A DNA stretch of 64,000 nt from Pelomonas dachongensis (GTDB lineage: Bacteria; Pseudomonadota; Gammaproteobacteria; Burkholderiales; Burkholderiaceae_C), in the NCBI RefSeq assembly GCF_043555865.1, contig NZ_JBIGHY010000002.1, positions 62,001-126,000 on the forward strand. The letters are read 5' to 3'. The notes below the pieces were generated by a model. That model was not told the origin of the DNA, ran no database searches, and was given only the letters and a program-made list of their open reading frames with translations. Both the position numbers and the translations under genes were made by a program. How positions within the stretch are numbered: position 1 is the first letter of the stretch; each line of letters opens with the position of its first letter. Below are positions 53,050 through 61,521 of the stretch, piece after piece.

Positions 53050-53055
53050 GATTGC

Positions 53056-56000
53056 TCAGGATCGGTAGGTCTTCAGGAAAATGATGAGCTTCTGCACAAG
53101 CGCCTGTGTGAGCCGGATGAGCACCGTGCGATCTGCTGGTAACGCGCCGGCCTGGGCATTGAACCAGGCTTCAAAGGCCGCGGCCACGCCTTGTGCCGCG
53201 CCACCAGCCTTGGTGAGTATGGAGCGGTCGGCGCTGACCAAGTGACGCAGTTGCTTGAAGATATGACCGATGCTCTCTCGCCGCGCTTCGGTGGCTTTAC
53301 CGATCTTCTCCAGGTCGGAGGCTGACCGCCGGGTGTGGTCTGCATGATGGTCATCGCGGTGCGCGGCGACTGACGACTTGTCCGCCGACATCGGATTCGC
53401 CTTGCCTGCCAGCACCTCCTCAGCGCCTTTGATGACGCCTTCCTGATGCAGCGTGGAAGCGAGGTCCATGGCCGGCATCATGCCGCTCTTGCGTGCGCGC
53501 TCCACGGAGCCCAACGCGTCGAAGAACTTTCGTTGCTCGGCGCTGAGTGCCGAGATGGGCACATCCTTCAGTCGACCGTCAGCAATCATGTTGGCGTACT
53601 TCACTGGCAGGTTGCCCATGCCCGGCACCGAGCGAACGAAGGCGGTGTTCAGCGAAGCGTGATCCCGCCACCACAGGTCGGTGCCTTGCGCGGTTGTGGT
53701 GGTGGCCGAAGCTTTGTCCTGGCGAGACGATTCGCCGCTTGCGCGCGCCTGTTGTCCTGCATCGCGTTTGGCGCGAAGGTCGGCGATCTGCTGGGTGTCG
53801 GCGTTTGCCGGCATGTGGTGCAGCCCGGCTTCCGCACCCTGTTCTTCGCTCTTTCGAGATTGATCGTAGCGACGCAAATAGGCCGTCTCCGCCTTGACGA
53901 GGATGGGCTCCAGCATGGCACCCAAGACCGCGTTGTCCACGGTGTCCAGGGTGACTTCCGGGCTCGCTCGCGCTACGACGGCCTTGCCCTTGAGTGACAG
54001 GGATTTCAGCCCATTCGTCAGGCCCAGGAAGCCCAGCCGAGCCATCAGCCAGAAACGCCCGATGCCTTTGGACAGCAAGGCATCGACCTTGGGCCGCACT
54101 CTGGCGATGGCCGCCTCGCGCTTCTTGCGGCGCTCCTCCTCCTTGTCCTTTGTCCGCTGGCTCGGATCCTTCTTCTTGCCAGCATTCTTCGCATCCTTCT
54201 TCGCCTTGCGCCTGGCCCGCCAGTCCGTGAACTTCTTCTTCGCCTTTCTGACCGCACCGCCGATCTTCCTGGCGATCTTCTTCAGAGCGCCGCCCACCTT
54301 CTTCATGGCCGCCTTGACCTTGGCCATGATCTTCTGGGCGATGGCCTTGACCTTGCTGCCGACCTTGGACGCCGGCCCGCGCAGCTTCTTCAGCAGCCAG
54401 TTGGCGACGAAGTCGATGACGACGATGGCGGCGGAGGCCAGCAGTTCGGCGAACTGCGGCCCCGCACCGCCGGCCTTCACGGCCTTCAAGAAAGACACGA
54501 ACTTGCCCAGCGCCGCAATGATGCGCTGCACCGTGCCCCAGGCGGCCTGCAGCCCTTCGATGATGGCCATCACGGCGCCGGCGGCCGGCACGATCATCGC
54601 CACGACCTTCTCGACCAGCAGCTGGATCAGCGCGGAGGGAATCGCCGCCTTCAAGGCCTCGAAGGCCATGTGGCCCACCTCCTTCACGGTGATGCCGCCC
54701 TTCTTGAGGACGTTCCAGATGGTCATACCCACGCCCAGCACTTCCTCCAGCTTGTCGTTGAACCATCCCTTCACGGCCGTCTTGAACGACTTCCATAGGT
54801 GGTTCTTCACGCCGTCCATGACGGCTGCGCCGAGATTGCTGATCCAGCCGCCCGGGTTGGCCGCGATGTCCTTGATGAGTACGACGAAGGTACCCACCAG
54901 GTCCGCCACCGCCTTGGCGAACTTGATGGCGCCGTCTACCACGGCCTTGGCCGCGTCAAGCACCATGAACATGGCCTTCTTGTAGGCATCGAGCAGGAAC
55001 TCGAACGCCTTGCCCAGCAAGTCCAGCAGTTTCGTGATGCCCTTCTTCAACGCGTCGGCCAGCCGGTTCACCGCGTCCTCGGCCGCCTTCACCCGGTTCT
55101 CGATGAAGCGCCGCCATTTCTTCTTCAGCCCCGGGAACGCCGCCAGCAGCACTTCGCCCAGCAGGATCAGCGCCGCGCCCACCGCCTTGATGACCGCCAC
55201 GATGGCCTTGCGCGCGGCCTCGATTACGGCGACCGCCAGCTTCTTGGCGGCGTCGATGACCGTGCGAACCAGCTTCTTGGCCGCGTCGAAGATGGCCGTG
55301 AGACCCTGCTTGAGTGCATTGAAGAACGACGCCACCTTGCTGGACAGCCAGCCGAACACGCCGGTCGATTCCTGCTTGGCCTCGGCCTTTCTGGTGGCTG
55401 CTGCCTGCTCGGCTTGGGCCTTCTCCTCGCCCGCCTGGCGGTCGCCGTCCTCGATGTGCTTCGTCGCCTCCGCATCGGCCTTGGCCTGCTCGGCCGTGAC
55501 CTGCTCGTTGCCCTTGGCGACTTCCTTGCCGGCCTTGTCGTTGGCGGTCTTGATTTCCCGACCCTGCTCGGCCGTCCAGTCGGCCCGGGCCTTGGCCACC
55601 TCGCCGCGCGCACCCGCCTTCTCGGCGGCCTGCTGGGCCAGGTTGTCGTCCTTCAGTCGCGCCATCTCCTGGTCGTTCTTGGTCCTTTCCTCTGAAACCT
55701 TGGCCTGGTGCTCGCCCTTCTTGGCTGCCATCTCGGCCTGCGCGTGCGCCATTGCGGCGCTGACCTCGGGGCCTTTCTTCTCCCTGGCGATGATGCCGAT
55801 GCCCTCTTCGGCCGCAGCCGCATCGGCCGCCCCCTTGCCGGCACCGCCGCCGGTGTCGGCCACCGTCGGCCCCTTGAGAACTTCCTTGGGCCGCGTCACG
55901 CGGATAGCGTTCTCACCGGCGGGCTTGGCGGCATCGACGCTGCCCTGCGCCCGCTGCGCGGCTGCGGTGCGGTCGAGTTCGGCCTTCTGCTGGTCCACCG

Positions 56001-57972
56001 CCGCCGGGTCCGCGTCGCCTTGCAACTGCACCTGCGGCGGCGCACCCGCCGACACATTCAGCCCCGGGTCGGTGGTGGGCATCTCGTCCACCGCGCCCTG
56101 CACCCGCGCGCCGTCTTCCTCCGAGACCTTGCCGCCCTCGCCCGCCGTGACGCTGGGCGCCACCAGGCGCTCGCTGGGCGCCGGCCCGGCCTCGGGTGTC
56201 GCCTCGGGCTGCGGTGTTTCCGGCGACGCGCCGGCCTCGACGGCGGCTGGGGCGTCACCAGCTTCGACGCTTTCATCCGTCTGCACGCAGCTGGCCGGCG
56301 CGCCGTCGGCGCCGACCTCGGCCTGCGGGATTTGATCCTGCAGCGCCGTGGCTTCCTCGCCCGCCGTGCGGTCGATGGCGCTGCCGACGCCGGCCAATGC
56401 CGCGCCGGCCTGCACCGGGCTCAGCGACGCCGCGGTGCCCAGGCCGGCTGCCGGGTCCTGTGCAGCGGTGTCCAGTGGCGGGCTGTCTTCCACGGCGCCC
56501 GCACCTCCTCCAGCCCCGGCACCGCCACCCGCGGCGCCTCCTCCGCCCCCTTCACCACCGCCGCCGACGCTCTCGCCCAGGTCCGCAACGCCCGCGCCCT
56601 TCTCGGCGGCACTCAGCTCGCCGGCCTCTGCCGCCCCGCCGCCGCCCGCGTCGGCTTGCTGTTCGACCTGATCATGCGCGTGGGCCTCGCTGTCGCTCTC
56701 GGCAACGCGCTGGGTGTCCGCTTGCGCCTCGCTGGCCTCGCGGCCGGCCTGCTCGCGGTGCAGGGCTTCGGGGTCCGCCGTCCGGGTCGCGCCGGCCGCG
56801 TTGTCGGCTTCTGCCGGCTTGAGCACTTCGGCGGCCTCAGGTGCCGCCCCGCCGCCACTGGCCTCGGCGCCCGACATGGCGGCCTGGGACGCGGCGGACT
56901 CGCCGCCGGCCGGCTCCGTGTCACCCGCGCTTTCATTCGCGCCTGCACCCGCGCTTTCACCTGCTGCCGTTGACGACTGCGGCTCGGCCTCGGCCTCCTC
57001 CGACGCTGCCGCCGGGTCGGCATGCGCCATCTTTTCCTCGGTCTTCTCCTGCGCGGCCTCCGCGGGTCCGGCCTCCGGCCCTGACGGGGTGGACTCGGCT
57101 GCGGCTTCTGCACTTTCACCGCCGCCTGAATCCCCACCGGTCGCACCGCCACCGCCTCCACCACCCGGCGCTGCGCCAGCTGTCGCTGCGGCGCCGCCGG
57201 CCGCCGGCGTTGCTCCGTCGTTGCCGGTGGCAGTGGCCCGATCGGCAACGGCCTCGTTGGCGATCTGCTGATTCGGCTGATCCGCCGCGCCTGCGCCCTT
57301 CGCTTTGGCGTCGTTGTGGAGGCCGCTCGTGTCGAGCTTGGGGTCGGGCTTCAGGTCGGCCTTTGCGCCGGCAACCTGCGCCCTACCACCCGCCTCGGTG
57401 GCTGAAGCGGCATCTCTCGCCGCCTGCTTGCCGGCCGGGGCGCCCGGTTTCTCGTTTGTCTTGCCCACCGACTTGAAGTCGGCCGGCTTCGCAGGCCTGA
57501 GATCCTGCAGATCGGCCTGCTTGCCCGGCGCCATGGCCTTCGGTCCGGCCGGATCGACCTGCGCCGGCTGGGCAGCCGTGCCGTCGTCCGTCCCAGCCGG
57601 CAGCGCCTTCGACGCGGGGCCGGCACCCGGGGCCAACAACGCCTGCGCCGGCGCTGCCGCACGCGATGCCTGCGGCAGCGAGTTCTCGGCGACTCCCGCT
57701 GCCGTCCCGCTCTGCAGGTAACGTGGCAGGATGCTCCGCCCGGCGGCGTCGGCCGCGAAAGGCGCGCCCTGCGGCGACGCCTTAAAGCCTGCCGTCGCCT
57801 GGCCAGCCTCGCTGGCCGCGCCTGCGGCAGACGGCATGGCGTTTTGCCCCGTCGGCCCCGTCTGCGGTGTGGCAACCGCCGGCGCCGCAGGTTCAGCCCC
57901 CGCCACAGGCACAGGCACCGGCGGCACACGCCGGCGGGCGTCTGTGGCGGTAGCGCGGGTGGTGTGGAACAC
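53056..57972 (-). CDS. 1638-aa low-complexity/amphipathic protein of eCIS-like locus
   Basis: Starts at a GTG (57972) with a GAGGCGG site. Residues 1 to about 700 are Ala/Gly/Glu/Pro-rich and probably disordered. About 730-865 is a charged coiled coil (AHAQAEMAAKKGEHQAKVSE, EKAQAEQAAATRKAEAKQE). About 870-1210 is a long row of amphipathic helices (VFGWLSSKVASFFNALKQ, IDAAKKLAVAVIEAARKAIV). About 1225-1290 is very Lys/Arg-rich (RRKAKKDAKNAGKKKD). The last roughly 250 residues are a separate domain (DLWWRDHASLNTAFV). The helix row is like that of large proteins found with contractile injection systems. Cargo, toxin or tape-measure roles are possible; none is shown. Confidence 0.75.
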   Translation of the reverse strand: MFHTTRATATDARRRVPPVPVPVAGAEPAAPAVATPQTGPTGQNAMPSAAGAASEAGQATAGFKASPQGAPFAADAAGRSILPRYLQSGTAAGVAENSLPQASRAAAPAQALLAPGAGPASKALPAGTDDGTAAQPAQVDPAGPKAMAPGKQADLQDLRPAKPADFKSVGKTNEKPGAPAGKQAARDAASATEAGGRAQVAGAKADLKPDPKLDTSGLHNDAKAKGAGAADQPNQQIANEAVADRATATGNDGATPAAGGAAATAGAAPGGGGGGGATGGDSGGGESAEAAAESTPSGPEAGPAEAAQEKTEEKMAHADPAAASEEAEAEPQSSTAAGESAGAGANESAGDTEPAGGESAASQAAMSGAEASGGGAAPEAAEVLKPAEADNAAGATRTADPEALHREQAGREASEAQADTQRVAESDSEAHAHDQVEQQADAGGGGAAEAGELSAAEKGAGVADLGESVGGGGEGGGGGAAGGGAGAGGGAGAVEDSPPLDTAAQDPAAGLGTAASLSPVQAGAALAGVGSAIDRTAGEEATALQDQIPQAEVGADGAPASCVQTDESVEAGDAPAAVEAGASPETPQPEATPEAGPAPSERLVAPSVTAGEGGKVSEEDGARVQGAVDEMPTTDPGLNVSAGAPPQVQLQGDADPAAVDQQKAELDRTAAAQRAQGSVDAAKPAGENAIRVTRPKEVLKGPTVADTGGGAGKGAADAAAAEEGIGIIAREKKGPEVSAAMAHAQAEMAAKKGEHQAKVSEERTKNDQEMARLKDDNLAQQAAEKAGARGEVAKARADWTAEQGREIKTANDKAGKEVAKGNEQVTAEQAKADAEATKHIEDGDRQAGEEKAQAEQAAATRKAEAKQESTGVFGWLSSKVASFFNALKQGLTAIFDAAKKLVRTVIDAAKKLAVAVIEAARKAIVAVIKAVGAALILLGEVLLAAFPGLKKKWRRFIENRVKAAEDAVNRLADALKKGITKLLDLLGKAFEFLLDAYKKAMFMVLDAAKAVVDGAIKFAKAVADLVGTFVVLIKDIAANPGGWISNLGAAVMDGVKNHLWKSFKTAVKGWFNDKLEEVLGVGMTIWNVLKKGGITVKEVGHMAFEALKAAIPSALIQLLVEKVVAMIVPAAGAVMAIIEGLQAAWGTVQRIIAALGKFVSFLKAVKAGGAGPQFAELLASAAIVVIDFVANWLLKKLRGPASKVGSKVKAIAQKIMAKVKAAMKKVGGALKKIARKIGGAVRKAKKKFTDWRARRKAKKDAKNAGKKKDPSQRTKDKEEERRKKREAAIARVRPKVDALLSKGIGRFWLMARLGFLGLTNGLKSLSLKGKAVVARASPEVTLDTVDNAVLGAMLEPILVKAETAYLRRYDQSRKSEEQGAEAGLHHMPANADTQQIADLRAKRDAGQQARASGESSRQDKASATTTTAQGTDLWWRDHASLNTAFVRSVPGMGNLPVKYANMIADGRLKDVPISALSAEQRKFFDALGSVERARKSGMMPAMDLASTLHQEGVIKGAEEVLAGKANPMSADKSSVAAHRDDHHADHTRRSASDLEKIGKATEARRESIGHIFKQLRHLVSADRSILTKAGGAAQGVAAAFEAWFNAQAGALPADRTVLIRLTQALVQKLIIFLKTYRS

Positions 57973-57984
57973 GGCCGCCTCAGC

Positions 57985-59928
57985 TCAGAGGCTGTCCGGC
58001 GCGCGCTGCCCGAGCTTGCGGTACTCCAGCGCCAGCGCTTCGCGCAGGTCGTCGACCGACAGCGCGGGGGGGGCGCTGACCTCCTGCGCGCGCTGCCGCG
58101 CCAGCAGGGCCGCCGTCAGCACGGCGTTGCGGATGTGCCCGCCGGGCAGGTCCACCAACGCGGCGATTGCGCTCATGGCGGCGGTGTCCACCTGCGGCGT
58201 CTCGCCCAGATGCAGCGACCACAGCGTGCGGCGCTCGGCCACATCCGGCAGCGGGAACTGCACCACCGCATCGAGCCGGCGCAGAAAGGCGTCGTCGAAG
58301 CGGGCCTTGCTGTTGGACGTCAGCACCGCCACGCCGTGGAAGGTCTCCAGCCGCTGCAGCAGGTAGTTGGTCTGCATGTTGGCGTAGCGGTCGTTGGCCT
58401 GCTTGACGTCGGTGCGGGCGCCGAATAGCGAGTCGGCCTCATCGAACAGCAGCACCGCGTCCAGGTGCTCGGCGCGCGACAGCAGCTGCCCCAGGTTCTT
58501 CTCGGTCTCGCCGATGTACTTGCTGACGACTGCGGCCAGGTCCACGCGCACCAGCGGCCGCGCGAGGCGGTCGGCCAGCCATTGGGCGGCCAGTGTCTTG
58601 CCGGTGCCCGACGCGCCGATGAACAACGCCTTCACACCCGGGCTCAGACGGCCGTTCAGCAACGGGCCCAGCTGCTCACCCGCATCGGCGCGCGCCATGC
58701 AGCGCGTCAGCAGCAGGCCCAGCTCGCGGTGCACCTCTGGCGGACCGACCCAGGCATCGGCGGGGATGCGGTCGGCCGACACCTGCGCCCAGGCGCACAG
58801 GCTGCGCGCGCTGGCGCGCACCGCCGCCTCGATGGCGGCATGGGCGCGGCCATCGTGCGCCTGCGCGGCGGCCTGTGCCAGCACCGAGATGCCGCAACGC
58901 GAGCGCGCGACGGCCTCGCGGTCAGGCGCCGCCAGGCCATCGACTTCGGTCTCGCGCAGGCTGGCCCACAGCGCCAGCCGGTCGTGGGCATCCGGCTGGC
59001 TCAGCTCGAACTCGTGCAGGGGCAGCGCCGATTCGAACGCGATGTCGGTGCCGGCCAGCACGATCAACGAGCCTGACCCCTGCTGCAGCTGCGGCACCGC
59101 CGCCGTGCCCCCGGGCGCGGCCGGGGCCTGCCACACCGGTAGGCCGCGCGCGACGATCAGCGCTGGCACCACCCCTTCGCGGGCGGCGACGGCAGCGAGA
59201 GACTCGGCATACGCGTCATGCCCCTCCAGCTCGAACGCACGGCGGCCCACGGCGTCCGCCAGGCACGCCGCCATGCCGCGCAGTTCGCCCGCATCAGCGC
59301 CGCGCAACACCACCGTGCACGCGCCCGTCATCACTGCTGCCAGCCGCCCCACGGCCTGCGCCCAGGCCGCCGGCACCGGCCACGGCGGTGCGGCCAACGG
59401 GCGCAAACGCAGCTGCCCCCCTAGCGCCACCCCGTGGTTGGCCGGCTCGGGGGATGCCAGCCAGGCGACGATGGCCGTCGGCATCTGCACAGTGCGGGCA
59501 TGCGCCAGTTGCTGGGCGTCTGCCCACTGCAGCAGCCCACTCGCCAGCGCTGTGCCTTGCAGCAGTCGGCTCATGGCAGTGGCCTGCGCCAGCGGCTCCT
59601 CGTCGATGCACGCGGCGAGGCTGGCGACGAGGCCCAGGCTCGGGCGGGCCGGCCCGATGCGGTGCGCATTGCCTTGCAGCAGCGAGACCGAGGCAGCCAG
59701 TCGGGCGTCCAGCTCCACCCACAGCGCCAGCGCGATGGCGGTCTGCTCGACGATGTCCAGCCCCAGCGCGTCGACCAGTGGCGCCAGCCGGGCCTCGTCG
59801 ACGACGGGCCGCGTGGCCGGGTCGCGCAGACATTGCGCGTCAGGGTGGTCTCGCTGGTCGGCTGGCAGCGCGGCAGCCATGGCCGCCAGCAGCCGGGCGT
59901 GCAGCGACAACGACGCACGCTTATCCAT
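57985..59928 (-). CDS. AAA+ ATPase of eCIS type (Afp15-like)
   Basis: 647 aa. The N-terminal half is helical and Ala-rich and has no named domain. The C-terminal AAA+ module is complete: Walker A GASGTGKT (about 436), ESYIG-type loop as VVSKYIGETEKNLGQLL, Walker B VLLFDEADSLF (about 491), sensor 1 VLTSNSK and arginine finger RRLDAVVQF. This type of ATPase is a marker gene of extracellular contractile injection system loci, where it acts in particle assembly. I took the ATG at 59928 (MDKRASLSLHARLL), which overlaps the upstream gene's stop by 8 bases. The 1638-aa gene starts 12 bases on. Confidence 0.88.
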   Translation of the reverse strand: MDKRASLSLHARLLAAMAAALPADQRDHPDAQCLRDPATRPVVDEARLAPLVDALGLDIVEQTAIALALWVELDARLAASVSLLQGNAHRIGPARPSLGLVASLAACIDEEPLAQATAMSRLLQGTALASGLLQWADAQQLAHARTVQMPTAIVAWLASPEPANHGVALGGQLRLRPLAAPPWPVPAAWAQAVGRLAAVMTGACTVVLRGADAGELRGMAACLADAVGRRAFELEGHDAYAESLAAVAAREGVVPALIVARGLPVWQAPAAPGGTAAVPQLQQGSGSLIVLAGTDIAFESALPLHEFELSQPDAHDRLALWASLRETEVDGLAAPDREAVARSRCGISVLAQAAAQAHDGRAHAAIEAAVRASARSLCAWAQVSADRIPADAWVGPPEVHRELGLLLTRCMARADAGEQLGPLLNGRLSPGVKALFIGASGTGKTLAAQWLADRLARPLVRVDLAAVVSKYIGETEKNLGQLLSRAEHLDAVLLFDEADSLFGARTDVKQANDRYANMQTNYLLQRLETFHGVAVLTSNSKARFDDAFLRRLDAVVQFPLPDVAERRTLWSLHLGETPQVDTAAMSAIAALVDLPGGHIRNAVLTAALLARQRAQEVSAPPALSVDDLREALALEYRKLGQRAPDSL

Positions 59929-61519
59929 GCGCGCTCCGCGTGGGCAGCAGGCGCGCATCGATGAAATGCAGGCTGACGATGCGCCCCAGCCAAGGCACCC
60001 AGCCCGGGTCGGCATCCAGGCCGAGGCGGCGCAGGCGCAGGTCGACGTCGTCCAGTGCGTAGATCACGTCGATGTGGGTCGGCGTGGCGCTGACCCACGC
60101 GGGGCGACACACCAGCTCGGCGAGGTCCATGCGCGCGTGGCGGCGCAGCGTGCGCCGCAGGCGCAGCGTCCACAGCCGCGTGGCGGGAAGTGGCCCCGCG
60201 TCCGCGTCGAACCAGTCACGTTGCGGATCGTCGCCACCCGCGTTGGCGATGGCCAGGCAGTCCAGCAGCAGCCCGACCACGAAGCGAGGACGCTCGGCAG
60301 CCTCCAGGCGTTCCAGCCAGCGCGGGAAGCGAAGCGCCATGAGCACGTTCAGCGCCAGCATCAGCCCGCCGCAGCGTGTGAATGCCGCGTCGGCCAGCCA
60401 GGGCCAGCACGACGGGGCACGGATGTGCACGGCCCCGGCGTGTGCACCCGGGCGTGCCGGCGACGGCAGGTCGCACGCCACTTGGCGGGCCGTGGGTGAC
60501 GCGTGCGAGGGGGGCGCCGCCGCCGGTGCGGCGGGCTGCGCCCGTCCAGTCGCGGGCATGAAGGCATCGAACAGGCGCTGCGGGCTGTCTGCGGCACGCG
60601 CCTGCGGCCCGTCAAGGTCCTCCGGGCTTGGCTTCGGTTCTTCCGCTTCGACCGTGCGGGCTGCGCTCCCGGCCACGGCAAGACCCGCGCCCGCGGCGGT
60701 CGAGCCAACCAGCGCCTGCACCTCATCCATCGACGGGCGCCGGCGCAGTTCGGGCTTCAGCCACAGCGCCGCCAACAGCAACGCGGCCCCCTGCCCCAGC
60801 GGCGCGCAGGCCGCCAGCCGGCAAGCCACCGGATGCTGGCCTTGACGCAGACGACCGCTGGTGATCCGAGCGGCGGCCCTGTCGGTCGGCGACGTCGTGC
60901 CTGCCACGGGCACCGGCGCGGTCAGCGCCTGCAGCAGCGGCGGCTGTGAGTCGGGCGGCAGCGCCCGAAACAGCGCCGCCAGCGCCGTGTCCGACCAACG
61001 TCTGAACGCATCCAAGAGCTCAGGCGCGCTGTCCCGCAGCGCGGCCGCCATCACTCGCGCGGTGCCGGAGTCAACTTGCGTCGGGCCAGGCGTTTTTAAC
61101 TCGGGCAAGGCCGCCGGCCAGAACCATGCGGCCGGCGCTTGGCCGCTCGCCAGCCGGGCCAGCCAGGCCATGCGCGCCTCGAACCGCGACACGAAGAACA
61201 CCGCCTCGGCCGACGCTGCCGAGGTGTGCAGCGCCGGCACCGCGTGCAGCGCCAGCGCCCGCCAGGCCGACTCCAGCGCCCGCGCGACCGACGCCGGGCT
61301 GGCGCGGGGTGGCAGGTCCAGAATCCGCAGCCGGCGCACCAACACCAGTCGCCCGGCGTCGCCGAAGTCAGCCGTGTTCAGCGCGTCTTCCACCGCCAGG
61401 CGCAGCTGTTGCGCATCGTCGGCACAGGCTGGCAGCAGCGTCGCGTGACCCACGATGCGCGTGTGCCGACCAGCATCCACGGCCTGCCGGGCACGCGCGA
61501 GGGCAGACGCCGTGGTCAT
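59921..61519 (-). CDS. 532-aa protein of eCIS-like operon, family not recognised
   Basis: No signal peptide; no catalytic motif seen. Parts: an N-terminal helical region (ARQAVDAGRHTRIVGHATLL, AVEDALNTADFGDAGRLVLV); a Pro/Ala-rich middle (about residues 310-370); and a C-terminal domain with PSCWPWLADAAFTRCGGLML and the end THIDVIYALDDVDLRLRRLG - DPGWVPWLGRIVSLHF. The WPWLADA-CGGLML segment is a little like tape-measure-type CIS proteins, but I could not confirm this. The ATG at 61519 is 2 bases after the upstream stop. It is coupled to the AAA+ ATPase by an 8-base overlap. Confidence 0.75.
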   Translation of the reverse strand: MTTASALARARQAVDAGRHTRIVGHATLLPACADDAQQLRLAVEDALNTADFGDAGRLVLVRRLRILDLPPRASPASVARALESAWRALALHAVPALHTSAASAEAVFFVSRFEARMAWLARLASGQAPAAWFWPAALPELKTPGPTQVDSGTARVMAAALRDSAPELLDAFRRWSDTALAALFRALPPDSQPPLLQALTAPVPVAGTTSPTDRAAARITSGRLRQGQHPVACRLAACAPLGQGAALLLAALWLKPELRRRPSMDEVQALVGSTAAGAGLAVAGSAARTVEAEEPKPSPEDLDGPQARAADSPQRLFDAFMPATGRAQPAAPAAAPPSHASPTARQVACDLPSPARPGAHAGAVHIRAPSCWPWLADAAFTRCGGLMLALNVLMALRFPRWLERLEAAERPRFVVGLLLDCLAIANAGGDDPQRDWFDADAGPLPATRLWTLRLRRTLRRHARMDLAELVCRPAWVSATPTHIDVIYALDDVDLRLRRLGLDADPGWVPWLGRIVSLHFIDARLLPTRSAHG

Positions 61520-61521
61520 GG

